From: Salinarimonas ramus | GTDB lineage: Bacteria > Pseudomonadota > Alphaproteobacteria > Rhizobiales > Beijerinckiaceae | NCBI RefSeq assembly: GCF_014645695.1 | Contig: NZ_BMMF01000018.1 | Location: 1 to 51,162, forward strand | Direction: 5' to 3' | Length of the DNA stretch: 51,162 bases | In this document: positions 1 to 9,031 of the stretch, piece by piece | Layout: each line of letters opens with the position of its first letter | Numbering within the stretch: the first letter of the stretch is position 1 | Notes under the pieces: generated by a model | Seen by the model: the letters and a program-made list of their open reading frames with translations, nothing else | What the model was told of the DNA's origin: nothing | Database searches by the model: none | Program-made: the position numbers and the translations under genes

Positions 1-110
1 CGCCCCGCTCGCCGCGGCGCTGAGGAGATGAGGAATACCGCTGCCTCGCGCCGATCACGGATCCCATCTACCGGCGGCGCCGCGAGTTTCCACACAGCCT
101 CGGCCCGAAG

Positions 111-241
111 CCGCCACCTCCCCGCAGGGGAGGACGAAGGCCGAAGGCCGAGCGTGGGGAGGGCGGCGGGCCGGCCCGCGGAATGGTCGCCCGGCCCCAC
201 CGCCCGTGCTGCGCACGGACTCCTCCCCTCCGGGGAGGACG
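111..241. repeat. Intergenic palindromic repeat element (copy 1)
   Basis: The 289 bases before znuA hold no convincing gene. They contain two inverted arms, about 118-155 and 193-240. Each arm begins with a tight palindrome (CTCCCCGCAGGGGAG on the left; CTCCCCGGAGGGGAG read from the right), followed by a small variable hairpin (GGCCGAAGGCC; GTGCGCAGCAC) and then a TGGGG block. The same plan recurs at 4064-4266, so this looks like a dispersed intergenic repeat rather than a plain terminator. Bases 1-31 could hold the last codons of a plus-strand gene ending TGA at 29-31, but too little is present to say. Confidence 0.6.
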
Positions 242-289
242 CGAAAGCGCCAGCGCACGTGTTTCTCAGTGACAGGAAAGGGATGCTTC

Positions 290-1303
290 ATGTCCTCGGG
301 TCGTAACGTTGTAACATTGCTTTCTACCGCCGCGACGGCGCTGCTCCTCGCGGCGCCCGGCGTCGCGCAGGAGCGACTGCCGGTGGTCGCCACGTTCTCG
401 ATCCTGGGCGACGTGGTCGCCCAGGTCGGCGGCGAGCGGGTGACGCTGACGACGCTGGTGGGGCCCGACGGCGACGGGCACGTCTACTCGCCGACGCCCG
501 CGGACGCCCGTCGCGTGGCGGAGGCCGAGATCGTGTTCGTCAACGGGCTCGAGTTCGAGGGCTGGATCGACCGGCTGATCGCCTCGGCCGGCACGGATGC
601 CACGATCGCCGTGGCGAGCGAGGGCGCCAGCCTGCTGGAGACCGACGACGGGCACGGTCACGAAGAAGATGCGCACGATCACGACCACGCGCACGACGAC
701 GATCACGCGCACGACCACGATCACGCGCACGCCCACGATCACGACGACCATGCGCACGACGACCATGCGCACGGCTTCTACGACCCCCATGCCTGGCAGG
801 ACGTGGAGAACGTCGTCGTCTACGCGACCAACGTCCGCGATGCGCTGATCGCCGCCGATCCGGAGGGCGCGGACACCTACCGCGCCAATGCGGAGAGCTA
901 CATCGCCGCGCTTCGGGTGCTCGACGAAGAGATCGCGGCCGCCGTCGCGGCGATCCCCGAGGAACGCCGCACGGTCGTCACGAGCCACGACGCCTTCGGC
1001 TATTTCGAGCACGCCTACGGCCTGGAATTCGTGGCGCCCCAGGGCGTCTCGACGGAAGCCGAGGCGTCGGCGCGCGACGTCGCCATGCTGATCACGCAGA
1101 TCCGCGAGACGGGCGCCGACGCCGTCTTCGTCGAGACCATCACCGACGAGCGCCTCATGCGCCGCATCGCGGAGGAGACCGGCGCCGCCATCGGCGGCAC
1201 GCTGTATTCCGACGCGCTCTCCCCCGCCGACGGACCGGCGCCCACTTACATCGAGATGATGCGCCACAATATAAGGACCCTGAGCGAGGCGCTCGGCTCC
1301 TGA
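290..1303 (+). CDS. znuA: Zinc ABC transporter substrate-binding protein (ZnuA family)
   Basis: A 337-residue periplasmic protein that would capture Zn(II) for an ABC importer (cluster A-I family). A signal peptide covers residues 1-27, ending near GVAQ. Expected metal ligands are H64 (in DGHVYSP), H167 (in DPHAWQD), H233 (in TSHDAFGYF) and D308 (in YSDALSP). Between the first two lies a long His/Asp loop, about residues 121-161, typical of ZnuA and absent from manganese-specific relatives. The ATG at 290 is chosen because AGGAAAGGG lies just upstream and it gives a clean signal peptide; a frame-compatible start at 206 would spoil it. The permease and ATPase genes (znuB, znuC) are not in the window. 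The next gene, a CobW GTPase, also fits metal homeostasis. Confidence 0.9.
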   Translation: MSSGRNVVTLLSTAATALLLAAPGVAQERLPVVATFSILGDVVAQVGGERVTLTTLVGPDGDGHVYSPTPADARRVAEAEIVFVNGLEFEGWIDRLIASAGTDATIAVASEGASLLETDDGHGHEEDAHDHDHAHDDDHAHDHDHAHAHDHDDHAHDDHAHGFYDPHAWQDVENVVVYATNVRDALIAADPEGADTYRANAESYIAALRVLDEEIAAAVAAIPEERRTVVTSHDAFGYFEHAYGLEFVAPQGVSTEAEASARDVAMLITQIRETGADAVFVETITDERLMRRIAEETGAAIGGTLYSDALSPADGPAPTYIEMMRHNIRTLSEALGS

Positions 1304-1338
1304 GCCGGGGCGCCTTCGCGCGAATTCGTCCCGAAAGA

Positions 1339-1361
1339 GCCCCGGCGCGCGGCGCCGGGGC
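1339..1361. terminator. GC-rich hairpin between znuA and the CobW gene
   Basis: A perfect 10-bp stem (GCCCCGGCGC, 1339-1348, with 1352-1361) closes a 3-base loop. There is no T-run after it, so it could be a weak terminator, an mRNA-stabilising 3' structure, or an attenuator between znuA and the downstream GTPase gene. Confidence 0.5.
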
Positions 1362-1382
1362 GCATCGCGAGAGCGAGCGACC

Positions 1383-2366
1383 ATGTCCGAAGCGAAGACC
1401 TCCTCCGAAGAGAAGATCCCCGTCACCGTCCTCACCGGCTATCTCGGTGCGGGCAAGACGACCCTCCTGAACCGCATCCTCTCGGAGGAGCACGGCAAGC
1501 GCTATGCCGTCGTCGTGAACGAGTTCGGCGAGGTGGGCATCGACAACGACCTCGTCGTGGGCGCCGACGAGGAAGTCTTCGAGATGAACAACGGCTGCAT
1601 CTGCTGCACCGTGCGCGGCGACCTCATCCGCATCATGGACGGGCTGATGAAGCGCAAGGGCCGCTTCGACGCCATCATCGTCGAGACGACCGGGCTCGCC
1701 GATCCCGCGCCCGTGGCGCAGACCTTCTTCGTCGACCAGGACGTCTCCGACAATGCCCGCCTCGACGCGGTGGTCACGGTGGCGGACGCGAAGTGGCTCG
1801 CCGAGCGGCTGAAGGACGCCCCCGAGGCGAAGAACCAGATCGCCTTCGCCGACGTGATCCTCTTGAACAAGGTCGATCTCGTCTCGGCCGACGAGCTCGC
1901 CGAGGTCGAGAGCCGCATCCGCGCGATCAACCCCTATGCCCGGCTCCACCGGACGGAGCGTTGCTCGATCCCCATCGACGAGGTGCTCGGCCGCAACGCC
2001 TTCGACCTCGAGCGCATCCTCGACCTCGAGCCCGACTTCCTCGAGGAGGGGCATCACCATCACCACGACGAGGACATGCAATCCGTCTCGGTGACGATCG
2101 AGGGCGAGGTGGACCCGAACAAGTTCATGCCCTGGATCTCGAACTACACCCAGGTCGAGGGCCCGAGCATCCTGCGCTGCAAGGGCATCGTCGCCTTCCC
2201 CGACGAGCCCAAGCGCTTCGTCTTCCAGGGCGTGCACATGATCCTCGACGGCGACGTCCAGGGCGAATGGCGCGCGGACGAGACGCGGCGCTCCCGCGTC
2301 GTCTTCATCGGCCGCGACCTGAAGCCCGACGAGATCCGCGAAGGCTTCCTCGCCTGCGCGGCGTGA
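1383..2366 (+). CDS. CobW/P47K family GTP-binding metal chaperone
   Basis: A 327-residue cytosolic GTPase of the COG0523 family, whose members insert or deliver metals (zinc, cobalt, nickel). The P-loop GYLGAGKTT is at residues 19-27, the family-defining CxCC metal site (GCICC) at 71-75, and the guanine-specificity motif NKVD near 162. A run of five His ([11 protein letters not shown], about residue 222) precedes the C-terminal CobW_C domain. The start ATG is preceded by a GAGAGCGAG ribosome-binding stretch. It lies 79 bp after znuA on the same strand, which suggests a zinc-related role (ZagA/YeiR-like) rather than cobalamin synthesis; no cob genes are near. Substrate is inferred from context only. 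Confidence 0.88.
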   Translation: MSEAKTSSEEKIPVTVLTGYLGAGKTTLLNRILSEEHGKRYAVVVNEFGEVGIDNDLVVGADEEVFEMNNGCICCTVRGDLIRIMDGLMKRKGRFDAIIVETTGLADPAPVAQTFFVDQDVSDNARLDAVVTVADAKWLAERLKDAPEAKNQIAFADVILLNKVDLVSADELAEVESRIRAINPYARLHRTERCSIPIDEVLGRNAFDLERILDLEPDFLEEGHHHHHDEDMQSVSVTIEGEVDPNKFMPWISNYTQVEGPSILRCKGIVAFPDEPKRFVFQGVHMILDGDVQGEWRADETRRSRVVFIGRDLKPDEIREGFLACAA

Positions 2367-2384
2367 CGCACTGGAGCCTGGGCC

Positions 2385-4001
2385 TCAGCCCTCCTCGCGC
2401 AGGAGGCGCCGGATCACCTTGCCCGTCGTCGTCAGCGGGAGGCTGTCGCGGAAGACGATCTCGCGGGGATATTCGTGGGCCGACAGCCGCGTGCGAACGA
2501 AGGCGCGGATGTCCTCGACCAGCGCATCCGACGGCGTGACGCCCGCGCGGGGCACGACGAAGGCCTTGACGATCTGCGTGCGCACCGGGTCCGGCTTGCC
2601 GACGACGGCGGCGAGCGAGACCGCGGGGTGGCGCAATAGGCAGTCCTCGATCTCGGCGGGGCCGATGCGATAGCCGGCCGAGGTGATCAGGTCGTCGTCG
2701 CGCCCGACGAAGCGGACGTAGCCGTCCGCGTCGGCGACGCCCTGGTCGCCCGTCGTCATCCAGTCGCCGACGAACTTGGCGCGGGTCGCCTCCTCGCGGT
2801 TCCAGTAGCCGAGGAACATCACGGGGTCGGGCCGGCGCACAGCGATCTGGCCCGGCTCCTCGGGCTCGCACAGGGTGCCGTCCTCGCGGATCACGGCCAC
2901 GTCGTGGCCCGGGACCGCCTTGCCGATGGCGCCGGCGCGAGCGACGCCGATGGCGGCGCAGGAGGAGAGGACGAGATTGCACTCCGTCTGGCCATAGAAC
3001 TCGTTGATGGTCAGGCCGAGCGCCTCGCGCCCCCAGGCGAAGGTCTCGGCGCCCAGCGCCTCGCCGCCGGAGCCGACGGTGCGCAGCGCGAGGCCCGACG
3101 GCGCCTTGCCCGCCGCACGCAGCATGCGCAGCGCGGTCGGCGGAATGAAGGCGTTGGCGACGCCCTGCTCGACCATCAGCCGCCAGGCGGCGTCCGGCTC
3201 GAACTTCTCGAACTTGCGCGCGACGACCGGCACGCCGAAATGCAGGCCCGGCAGGAGCACGTTGAGGAGCCCGCCGGCCCAGGCCCAGTCCGCTGGCGTC
3301 CAGAGCCGATCGCCCGCGCGCGGCAGGAACTCGTGGTGCATCTGCACGCCCGGCAGATGCCCCGGCAGCACGCGATGGGCGTGGAGCGCACCCTTGGGTT
3401 GGCCCGTCGTACCGGACGTGTAGATCATCATCGCCGGATCGTCGGCGGCCGTGTCGCGAGCGGTGAAATCGGGGCTCGCCGCCTCGAGCGCTTCGTGGAA
3501 GGACGCCGCCTCCCGGCCGGGGCCGGTGAGGGAGCCGTCGACGCTGAGCACGCAAGCGAGATCCGGCAGGCCGAGGCCCGCGATCTTCTCGATGCCCGCG
3601 CCGGTGGCGATCAGCCCCTTCGCGCCGGCGTCCGAGAGGCGGTAGCCCAGCGCGTCGACGCCGAAGAGCAGCGCCAGCGGCAGCGCCACCGCGCCGATCT
3701 TGTAGAGGGCGACGTGCGCGATCGCCACGGCGGCCGATTGCGGCAGCAGGATCGCGACGCGGTCGCCCGGCCCGATGCCGCGGGCGACGAGGGCGTTGGC
3801 GAGGCGGTTCGAGGCCTCGCGCAGCCGCCCGTAGCTCCACGGCTCCACCCCGCCGGCGGCATCGACGTCGAGGATGGCGACGCGCTCCGGCGCGACGGCC
3901 GCCCAGCGGTCGCAGACGTCGACGCCGATATTGTAGCGCTCGGGCACCCGCCAGCGGAACGTGCGCCGCAGGGTCTCGTAATCACGGGCCTCGTTCAGCA
4001 T
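2385..4001 (-). CDS. AMP-forming acyl-CoA synthetase (acetyl/medium-chain type)
   Basis: A 538-residue member of the adenylate-forming superfamily, which activates a carboxylic acid with ATP and joins it to CoA. The ATP-binding motif YTSGTTGQPKG is at residues 194-204. NEFYGQTE, GDWMTTGDQG and GYRIGPAEIED follow in order, and the C-terminal catalytic lysine sits in TTTGKVIRR near residue 527. The overall pattern is closest to ACSM-like/benzoate-type synthetases; the acid cannot be told from sequence. The ATG at 4001 follows an AGGAGG motif; the reading frame stays open upstream but that part overlaps a repeat element. It converges on the CobW gene with an 18-bp gap and stands alone. Confidence 0.87.
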   Translation of the reverse strand: MLNEARDYETLRRTFRWRVPERYNIGVDVCDRWAAVAPERVAILDVDAAGGVEPWSYGRLREASNRLANALVARGIGPGDRVAILLPQSAAVAIAHVALYKIGAVALPLALLFGVDALGYRLSDAGAKGLIATGAGIEKIAGLGLPDLACVLSVDGSLTGPGREAASFHEALEAASPDFTARDTAADDPAMMIYTSGTTGQPKGALHAHRVLPGHLPGVQMHHEFLPRAGDRLWTPADWAWAGGLLNVLLPGLHFGVPVVARKFEKFEPDAAWRLMVEQGVANAFIPPTALRMLRAAGKAPSGLALRTVGSGGEALGAETFAWGREALGLTINEFYGQTECNLVLSSCAAIGVARAGAIGKAVPGHDVAVIREDGTLCEPEEPGQIAVRRPDPVMFLGYWNREEATRAKFVGDWMTTGDQGVADADGYVRFVGRDDDLITSAGYRIGPAEIEDCLLRHPAVSLAAVVGKPDPVRTQIVKAFVVPRAGVTPSDALVEDIRAFVRTRLSAHEYPREIVFRDSLPLTTTGKVIRRLLREEG

Positions 4002-4063
4002 CGCCCTCGGGCCTCCTTCTTCGGAGGCGAGGTGTAGCGCGTCGCACGCATGCGGCAAAGCCG

Positions 4064-4266
4064 TCTCTCTCCTTCCCTGGAGGGGAAGGTGGCTCGGCGC
4101 AGCCGAGACGGATGGGGCGCGCGGCACGCGCGTTCGGCGAAGCCGAAATCGACGTGCGAACCCGGACACCGAGGTTTCCGCTTCGCGGAACACGCCCGAG
4201 GCGTGCCCCATCCGTCACGCCGCTTCGCGGCGCGCCACCTTCCCCTACAGGGAAGGAGAAGGTGGC
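4064..4266. repeat. Long inverted-repeat intergenic element (copy 2)
   Basis: A roughly 200-bp element between the acyl-CoA synthetase start and the putA stop. Its two ends are inverted copies of about 50 bp: a palindrome CCTTCCCTGNAGGGGAAGG, then TGGC, a variable hairpin (CTCGGCGCAGCCGAG left; CGCCGCGAAGCGGCG right) and GACGGATGGGGC. The middle holds further hairpins: TTCGGCGAAGCCGAA (4133-4147), TTCCGC-TTC-GCGGAA near 4175-4190, and CACGCCCGAGGCGTG (4191-4205). No coding capacity is evident. Repeats of this style are common between genes in Hyphomicrobiales; mobility by a transposase in trans is possible but not shown. Confidence 0.75.
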
Positions 4267-4279
4267 CGTGCGCGGCGCC

Positions 4280-7200
4280 TCACTCCTCCATGGCGATGAG
4301 CGCCGCGTTGCCGCCGGCGGCCGCGGTGTTCACCGTCACCACCTGCTCGGTGGCGAAGCGGTGGAGGTAGTGGGGGCCGCCGGCCTTTGGGCCGGTGCCG
4401 GACAGGCCGTGGCCGCCGAAGGGCTGCACGCCGACGACCGCGCCGATCATGTTGCGGTTGACGTAGACGTTGCCCGTCGTCATGCGGCGAACGACCTTCT
4501 CGATCGTCGCCTCGATGCGCGAATGCACGCCGAGCGTCAGGCCGTAGCCCTTGGCGTCGATGGCGTCGAGGAGCGCGTCGAGCCGGCCGGCCTCGTAGCG
4601 CACCACGTGGAGGACGGGGCCGAAGATCTCCTCGCCGAGGTCCTCGGGCTTGCCCAGCTCGAAGAGGTGCGGCGCGACGTAGGTGCCCTCCGCCGGCGCC
4701 TGCATGGCGAGATGCGTGCGGCGCGCGCGCGCCTTCGTCGCCTCCACGTGGGCGACGAGCGTCGCCTTCGCCTCCGCGTCGATGACGGGGCCGACCTGGA
4801 CGGAGAGGTCGCGGGGGTCGCCCACCTTCAGCTCGCGGGCGGCGCCGGCGATCATCTCGATCATCTTATCGGCGACGTCCGCCTGGACGCACAAGAGCCG
4901 CAGCGCCGAGCAGCGCTGGCCGGCGGAGCGGAAGGCGGACATGACGACGTCGTCGGCCACCTGCTCGGGGAGCGCGGTGGCGTCGACGATCATGGCGTTG
5001 ATGCCGCCGGTCTCGGCGATCAGCGGCACGATCGGCCCGTCCTTGCCGGCGAGCGTGCGGTTGATGATGCGCGCCACCTCCGTCGAGCCGGTGAAGACGA
5101 CGCCCGCGACGCGGGGATCCGCCACGAGCCGCGCGCCGATCGTCCCGTCGCCGGGCACGAAGGCGAGCGCACCCGCGGGAATGCCGGCCTCGAGGAAGAG
5201 CGCCGTCGCATGGGCGGCGACGAGCGGGGTCTGCTCGGCGGGCTTGGCGACGACGGTGTTGCCGGCGACGAGCGCCGCCGAGATCTGGCCCACGAAGATC
5301 GCGAGCGGGAAGTTCCAGGGCGAGATCGCCACGAACACGCCGCGCCCGCGCAGCGTCATGCGGTTCGTCTCGCCGGTGGGGCCGGGGAAATCGATGGGCG
5401 CACCGAAGACGCGTTCCGCCTCCGCCGCGTAATAGCGGCAGAAATCCACCGCCTCGCGAATCTCGGCCAGCGCGTCGTCGACGGTCTTGCCGGCCTCTAC
5501 CTGCATGAGGTGCACGAGCCTTCCGGTATCGCGCTCCATCAGGTCGCCCATGCGCCGCAGCGCCGCCGCGCGGGTCGCGGCCGGTGTCGCCGCCCAGGCG
5601 GGATGGGCCGCATGCGCGGTGGCCATGGCGGCGTCGGAATCCTCGAGCGAGGCCTCGACGACGCGCCCGGCGACCGTGCGCCCGTCGATGGGGCTCGTCA
5701 CGTCGCGCGCGGCGCCGTCGCGGGCCCGCCCGCCGATCACCGGCCGCGCGAGGGCCGCGCCGGAGCGCCCGACCTCGATGGCGGACGCGAAGGCCGCGAG
5801 CGCGGCGCGATCGCCGAGCTCGACACCCTGCGAGTTCGCTCGCGCGCCGCCGAACAGGTCGCGCGGCAAGGGCAACTTCGAATGGCGCGCGCGCTGGGGC
5901 GTGCCGATGATGGCCTGCGGGCGCTCGAGCAGGCGCTCGACCGGGACGTTCGGATCGGCGGCCACGGAGACGAAGGAGGAGTTCGCACCGTTCTCCAGGA
6001 GGCGACGCACCAGATAGGCGAGGAGGTCGCGGTGCCCGCCGACGGGCGCGTAGACCCGGCAGCCGAGCCCGGGATGGCGCTCCAGCAGGCGCCCGTAGAG
6101 CGCTTCGCCCATGCCGTGCAGGCGCTGGAACTCGTAGCCGGCGCCGTCGCCGGCCCGCGCCACGATCTCGGCCACCGTCAGCGCGTTGTGGGTGGCGAAC
6201 TGGGGGAACAGCCGCGGGCGCGCGGCGAGCAGCCTGTCGGCGCAGGCGATGAAGGAGAGGTCCGTCATCGCCTTGCGGGTGAAGACGGGATAATCCGGCA
6301 GGCCGCGCTCCTGGGCGCGCTTCACCTCGGTGTCCCAGTAGGCGCCCTTGACGAGGCGCACCATGAAGCGCCGATCGAGCCGCTCGGCCAGCGCCGCGAC
6401 GTAGTCGATCACGGCGGGCGCGCGCTTCTGGTAGGCCTGGACCGCGAGGCCGAAGCCGTCCCAGCCGGCGAGCGAGGGGTCGGCGGCGACCGCCGCGATC
6501 ACCTCGAGCGAGAGCTCGAGCCGGTCCGCCTCCTCGGCGTCCACGGTGAAGTTGAGGTCGTAGCCCTTCGCCTTGCGGGCGAGGTCGATGACGCGCGGCG
6601 TCAGCTCGGCGAGGACGCGCTCGCGCGAGAGCGCCTCGTAGCGCGGATGCAGCGCGGAGAGCTTCACCGAGATGCCGGGGCGCTCGGGCAGGCGCTTGTC
6701 GCCGGCCCCGCGGCCGATGGCGTCGATGGCGTCCGCGTAGCTCTTGAAGTAGCGCTGCGCGTCGTCCGCCGTGCGGGCGCCCTCGCCCAGCATGTCGAAG
6801 GAATAACGATAGACCCGGCCCTTGCCGGAGCGGGCGCGCGAGAGCGCCTCCTCGATGGTCTGGCCGAGCACGAAATGCGAGCCGAGCACGCGCATCGCCT
6901 GGCGCGTCGCCGTGCGCACGGTGGGCAGCCCCAGCCGCTTCGTCATCTGCTGGAGGATGCCCTCCGGCGTCTCGCCGGGGCGGATGACGCGCGCGGTGAT
7001 GCCGAGCGCCCAGGCGGACGCCGAGACCAGGAACGCGCCCGATTTCGCCTCGTGATGCGCGAAGTCGCCCTGCCCGAGCTTGTCCTCGATGAGCCGATCG
7101 GCGGTGGCGCCGTCGGGCACGCGCAGGAGCGCCTCGGCCAGCACCATGAGCGCCAAGCCCTCGCGCGTCGACAGCGCGTATTCCCGCAGGAGATCCTCCA

Positions 7201-7381
7201 CCCCGCCGAATCCGCGCTCCTCCTCCCGGATGGCGCCGATCAGGTCGCGGGCGAGCGCGTCCGCCGCGTCCTCCGTCGCCGGCGCGGTGCGCACCTCCGC
7301 GAACAGGCGCTTGGCGAGGGCGACGTCGTCCTCGGCGTAGGGGGCGGTGAAGGGCGGAAAGGCGGGGGAGAGTGCGTCCAT
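4280..7381 (-). CDS. putA: Bifunctional proline dehydrogenase / glutamate-semialdehyde dehydrogenase PutA
   Basis: A 1033-residue enzyme that oxidises proline to glutamate in two linked steps. The FAD-dependent proline dehydrogenase barrel is in the first half: GISVKLSALHPRYE, LNFTVDAEEADRLEL, RLVKGAYWDTEVKRA, EFQRLHGMGEALY and CRVYAPVGGHRDLLAYL. The NAD-dependent aldehyde dehydrogenase half holds ISPWNFPLAIF, FTGSTEVARII, the ETGG glutamate and the catalytic Cys in GQRCSALR (C824). There is no N-terminal ribbon-helix-helix DNA-binding domain, so unlike the E. coli 1320-residue protein it cannot repress its own gene; it matches the shorter, about 1000-residue rhizobial form. Control is probably by the divergent Lrp gene. 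The ATG at 7381 gives the usual start. Confidence 0.96.
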   Translation of the reverse strand: MDALSPAFPPFTAPYAEDDVALAKRLFAEVRTAPATEDAADALARDLIGAIREEERGFGGVEDLLREYALSTREGLALMVLAEALLRVPDGATADRLIEDKLGQGDFAHHEAKSGAFLVSASAWALGITARVIRPGETPEGILQQMTKRLGLPTVRTATRQAMRVLGSHFVLGQTIEEALSRARSGKGRVYRYSFDMLGEGARTADDAQRYFKSYADAIDAIGRGAGDKRLPERPGISVKLSALHPRYEALSRERVLAELTPRVIDLARKAKGYDLNFTVDAEEADRLELSLEVIAAVAADPSLAGWDGFGLAVQAYQKRAPAVIDYVAALAERLDRRFMVRLVKGAYWDTEVKRAQERGLPDYPVFTRKAMTDLSFIACADRLLAARPRLFPQFATHNALTVAEIVARAGDGAGYEFQRLHGMGEALYGRLLERHPGLGCRVYAPVGGHRDLLAYLVRRLLENGANSSFVSVAADPNVPVERLLERPQAIIGTPQRARHSKLPLPRDLFGGARANSQGVELGDRAALAAFASAIEVGRSGAALARPVIGGRARDGAARDVTSPIDGRTVAGRVVEASLEDSDAAMATAHAAHPAWAATPAATRAAALRRMGDLMERDTGRLVHLMQVEAGKTVDDALAEIREAVDFCRYYAAEAERVFGAPIDFPGPTGETNRMTLRGRGVFVAISPWNFPLAIFVGQISAALVAGNTVVAKPAEQTPLVAAHATALFLEAGIPAGALAFVPGDGTIGARLVADPRVAGVVFTGSTEVARIINRTLAGKDGPIVPLIAETGGINAMIVDATALPEQVADDVVMSAFRSAGQRCSALRLLCVQADVADKMIEMIAGAARELKVGDPRDLSVQVGPVIDAEAKATLVAHVEATKARARRTHLAMQAPAEGTYVAPHLFELGKPEDLGEEIFGPVLHVVRYEAGRLDALLDAIDAKGYGLTLGVHSRIEATIEKVVRRMTTGNVYVNRNMIGAVVGVQPFGGHGLSGTGPKAGGPHYLHRFATEQVVTVNTAAAGGNAALIAMEE

Positions 7382-7420
7382 GGCGGGTCTCCGTCGAAGG
7401 CCGGATGGCTTTCGGGTGAT

Positions 7421-7436
7421 TGCGAAGCATATCGCA
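7421..7436. promoter_or_regulatory. Palindrome in the putA-lrp intergenic region
   Basis: TGCGA-N6-TCGCA lies in the 126-bp gap between putA and its divergent Lrp-type regulator, with an AT-rich centre (AGCATA). Lrp/AsnC proteins bind such weak dyads, so it is a candidate operator shared by both genes. Based on position and symmetry only. Confidence 0.4.
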
Positions 7437-7507
7437 GCTTGCGCCGCGCTTCCACTGACGTATTCTGCCCGATGCCGCACGATACGCGGCGCGATGGGGG
7501 CATTACC

Positions 7508-7975
7508 GTGAAACCGACGGAATTGGACCGGACCGACAGACGCATCCTCGCCGTGCTCCAGGAGGACGGCCGCATCTCCGCCGTCGACCTCGCCGAGCGC
7601 ATCGGCCTCTCGCCGACCGCGACGGGCGAGCGCCTGCGCCGGCTGCAGAAGGACGGCATCATCGCGGGCTTCACCGCCCGGCTCGACCCGCACCGCATCG
7701 ATCTCGGCCTCCTCGTCTTCGTCGAGGTGTCCCTCGACAAGACGACGCCCGACGTCTTCGAGAAGTTCGCCGAGGCCGTGCGCCACGCCCCCGAGGTCCT
7801 CGAATGCCACATGGTGGCGGGGGGCTTCGACTACCTCGTCAAGACCCGCATCGGCGACATGACCGCCTACCGTCGCTTCCTCGGCGACGTCCTCCTGGCG
7901 CTCCCGGGCGTGCGTGAGACCCGCACCTACGCGGTGATGGAGGAGGTGAAGACGGACGGGCCGCTGCCGGTGTGA
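7508..7975 (+). CDS. putR: Lrp/AsnC family regulator, probable proline-catabolism activator
   Basis: A 155-residue regulator with an N-terminal winged helix-turn-helix (DRTDRRILAVLQEDGR, then LAERIGLSPTATGERLRRLQ) and a C-terminal ligand-binding RAM/AsnC domain (about residues 70-150, containing HMVAGGFDYLVKTR). It is transcribed away from putA, the arrangement of PutR, which senses proline and switches on putA in rhizobia and Agrobacterium. The GTG at 7508 is preceded by GGGGG at a suitable distance and gives the standard N-terminus; an in-frame ATG at 7472 would add 12 residues and is the alternative. The function is inferred from family and divergent position. Confidence 0.88.
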   Translation: MKPTELDRTDRRILAVLQEDGRISAVDLAERIGLSPTATGERLRRLQKDGIIAGFTARLDPHRIDLGLLVFVEVSLDKTTPDVFEKFAEAVRHAPEVLECHMVAGGFDYLVKTRIGDMTAYRRFLGDVLLALPGVRETRTYAVMEEVKTDGPLPV

Positions 7976-7985
7976 GAACGCCCCC

Positions 7986-9023
7986 TCAACGCGAAACCTC
8001 CTCCAAGACGTCCCGAACGTCCGGCATCAGGGTCAGCGTCGCGTCGAGGCGGGCGGACCAGCGGGGGCCGCGGGTTCGGGCCGTCTCGTAGGCTTCGGCG
8101 AGATCGTCGGGGCGGTCGCTCGCGAGAACGCCGACGAGGAAGCGGGCCTGCTCGCGGTCCTTGTGCGCGCGCAGCGCGTCGCCGCGGGCACGGCGGCGGT
8201 CGGCGACGATGAGCTTGTGCACGGCGAAGCGCTCCGGGCGAGGGATGCGCACGAGGACGCCGTGGCGATAGAGGCCGACAGCCGGGATCGGGGCGGACAA
8301 GAGGAAATCGAGGTGGTGCAGCGACTGCGCGTGCACCCCGAGAGCGGGGAGCGGACGCACGTCTTCGTCTTCTCGGAAGGACGGAGTGAGGAACTCGACG
8401 AGGAGCTCCCCCGCCGTCTGGCGCCAGCGCCAGGCGGGCGCGCGCGGATCGAGGCCCGGCACGTCGTCGAAGGCGAAGTCGGAGAGGATCTCGGCGATCG
8501 GCCGCTCGACCACGTCCCCCAGCGCGATCGAGAGGCGCTCGAAGCTCGCGATGTCGATGTCCTGCGTCATCGCCGACCCGCCGACGGGAATCGCGACGCC
8601 GAGCTCGGCCGCGTAGAGGCGAAACGCCTGCGTCCCGACGACGACGCCGCCGAGCCGAAAGACGCCGGCCGTCGCCATGGCGGACAGCAGGCTTCCCGTA
8701 TTCGTGTCCAGCGGCAGGTAGCGCTCGGCGCGCAGGACGCGCACGAGCGCGGCGGCGCGCTGACGTCGCCCGGCGGCGCGGGCGCGTACGGCGTCGATGC
8801 TCGCGAGGCGCTCGGCGATCTCCGGCACGTCCTCGCCGATGTAGCGCTCCTTCACCTCGGTGCCGACGCGATAGCGGTCGTACCAATAGCCGCGCCCGTT
8901 GCGCGTGCGCCGGGTCGCCTTGCCGCGAAGCTCGACGACGGCCTCGTCGAGATGCAGCGCGACGAGATCCTGGTAGGCGGCCTGGGCGGCGAGCGAGGTG
9001 CGGGTGAAGGGTGCTGCGGTCAT
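7986..9023 (-). CDS. GSU2403-type nucleotidyltransferase-fold protein
   Basis: A 345-residue protein matching the uncharacterised GSU2403/NTP_transf_8-like family. Residues 40-65 carry a conserved basic/aromatic stretch (RNGRGYWYDRYRVG). A nucleotidyltransferase core follows, with GGVVVGTQAFRLY and the metal-binding TQDIDIASF (D155, D157). The C-terminal part (HKLIVADRRRARGDALRAHKD) resembles the helical region of minimal nucleotidyltransferases and of AbiEii/MenT toxins. The biochemical role is not known. The ATG at 9023 is taken as the start; a GTG at 9041 would add six residues but lies inside the palindrome at 9032-9064. It is the last gene of a leftward run and converges on the Lrp gene with an 11-bp gap. 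Confidence 0.75.
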   Translation of the reverse strand: MTAAPFTRTSLAAQAAYQDLVALHLDEAVVELRGKATRRTRNGRGYWYDRYRVGTEVKERYIGEDVPEIAERLASIDAVRARAAGRRQRAAALVRVLRAERYLPLDTNTGSLLSAMATAGVFRLGGVVVGTQAFRLYAAELGVAIPVGGSAMTQDIDIASFERLSIALGDVVERPIAEILSDFAFDDVPGLDPRAPAWRWRQTAGELLVEFLTPSFREDEDVRPLPALGVHAQSLHHLDFLLSAPIPAVGLYRHGVLVRIPRPERFAVHKLIVADRRRARGDALRAHKDREQARFLVGVLASDRPDDLAEAYETARTRGPRWSARLDATLTLMPDVRDVLEEVSR

Positions 9024-9031
9024 GGATCCAT

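Noticed and set aside
305-318. AACGTTGTAACATT just inside znuA looked like a Zur box
   Set aside because: Spacing between the GTT and AAC halves is 2 bp, not 7 as in the usual Zur site, and it lies after the start codon.
650-770. CACGAC/CACGCG repeats considered as a DNA repeat or CRISPR-like tract
   Set aside because: They encode the His/Asp zinc loop of ZnuA; there is no repeat-spacer pattern.
4112-7975. A very long plus-strand frame opposite putA, and similar giant antisense frames opposite the histidine kinase, ctaD and LigD
   Set aside because: They mirror well-supported genes, are Arg/Ala/Gly-rich with no recognisable domains, and reflect high GC at third codon positions.
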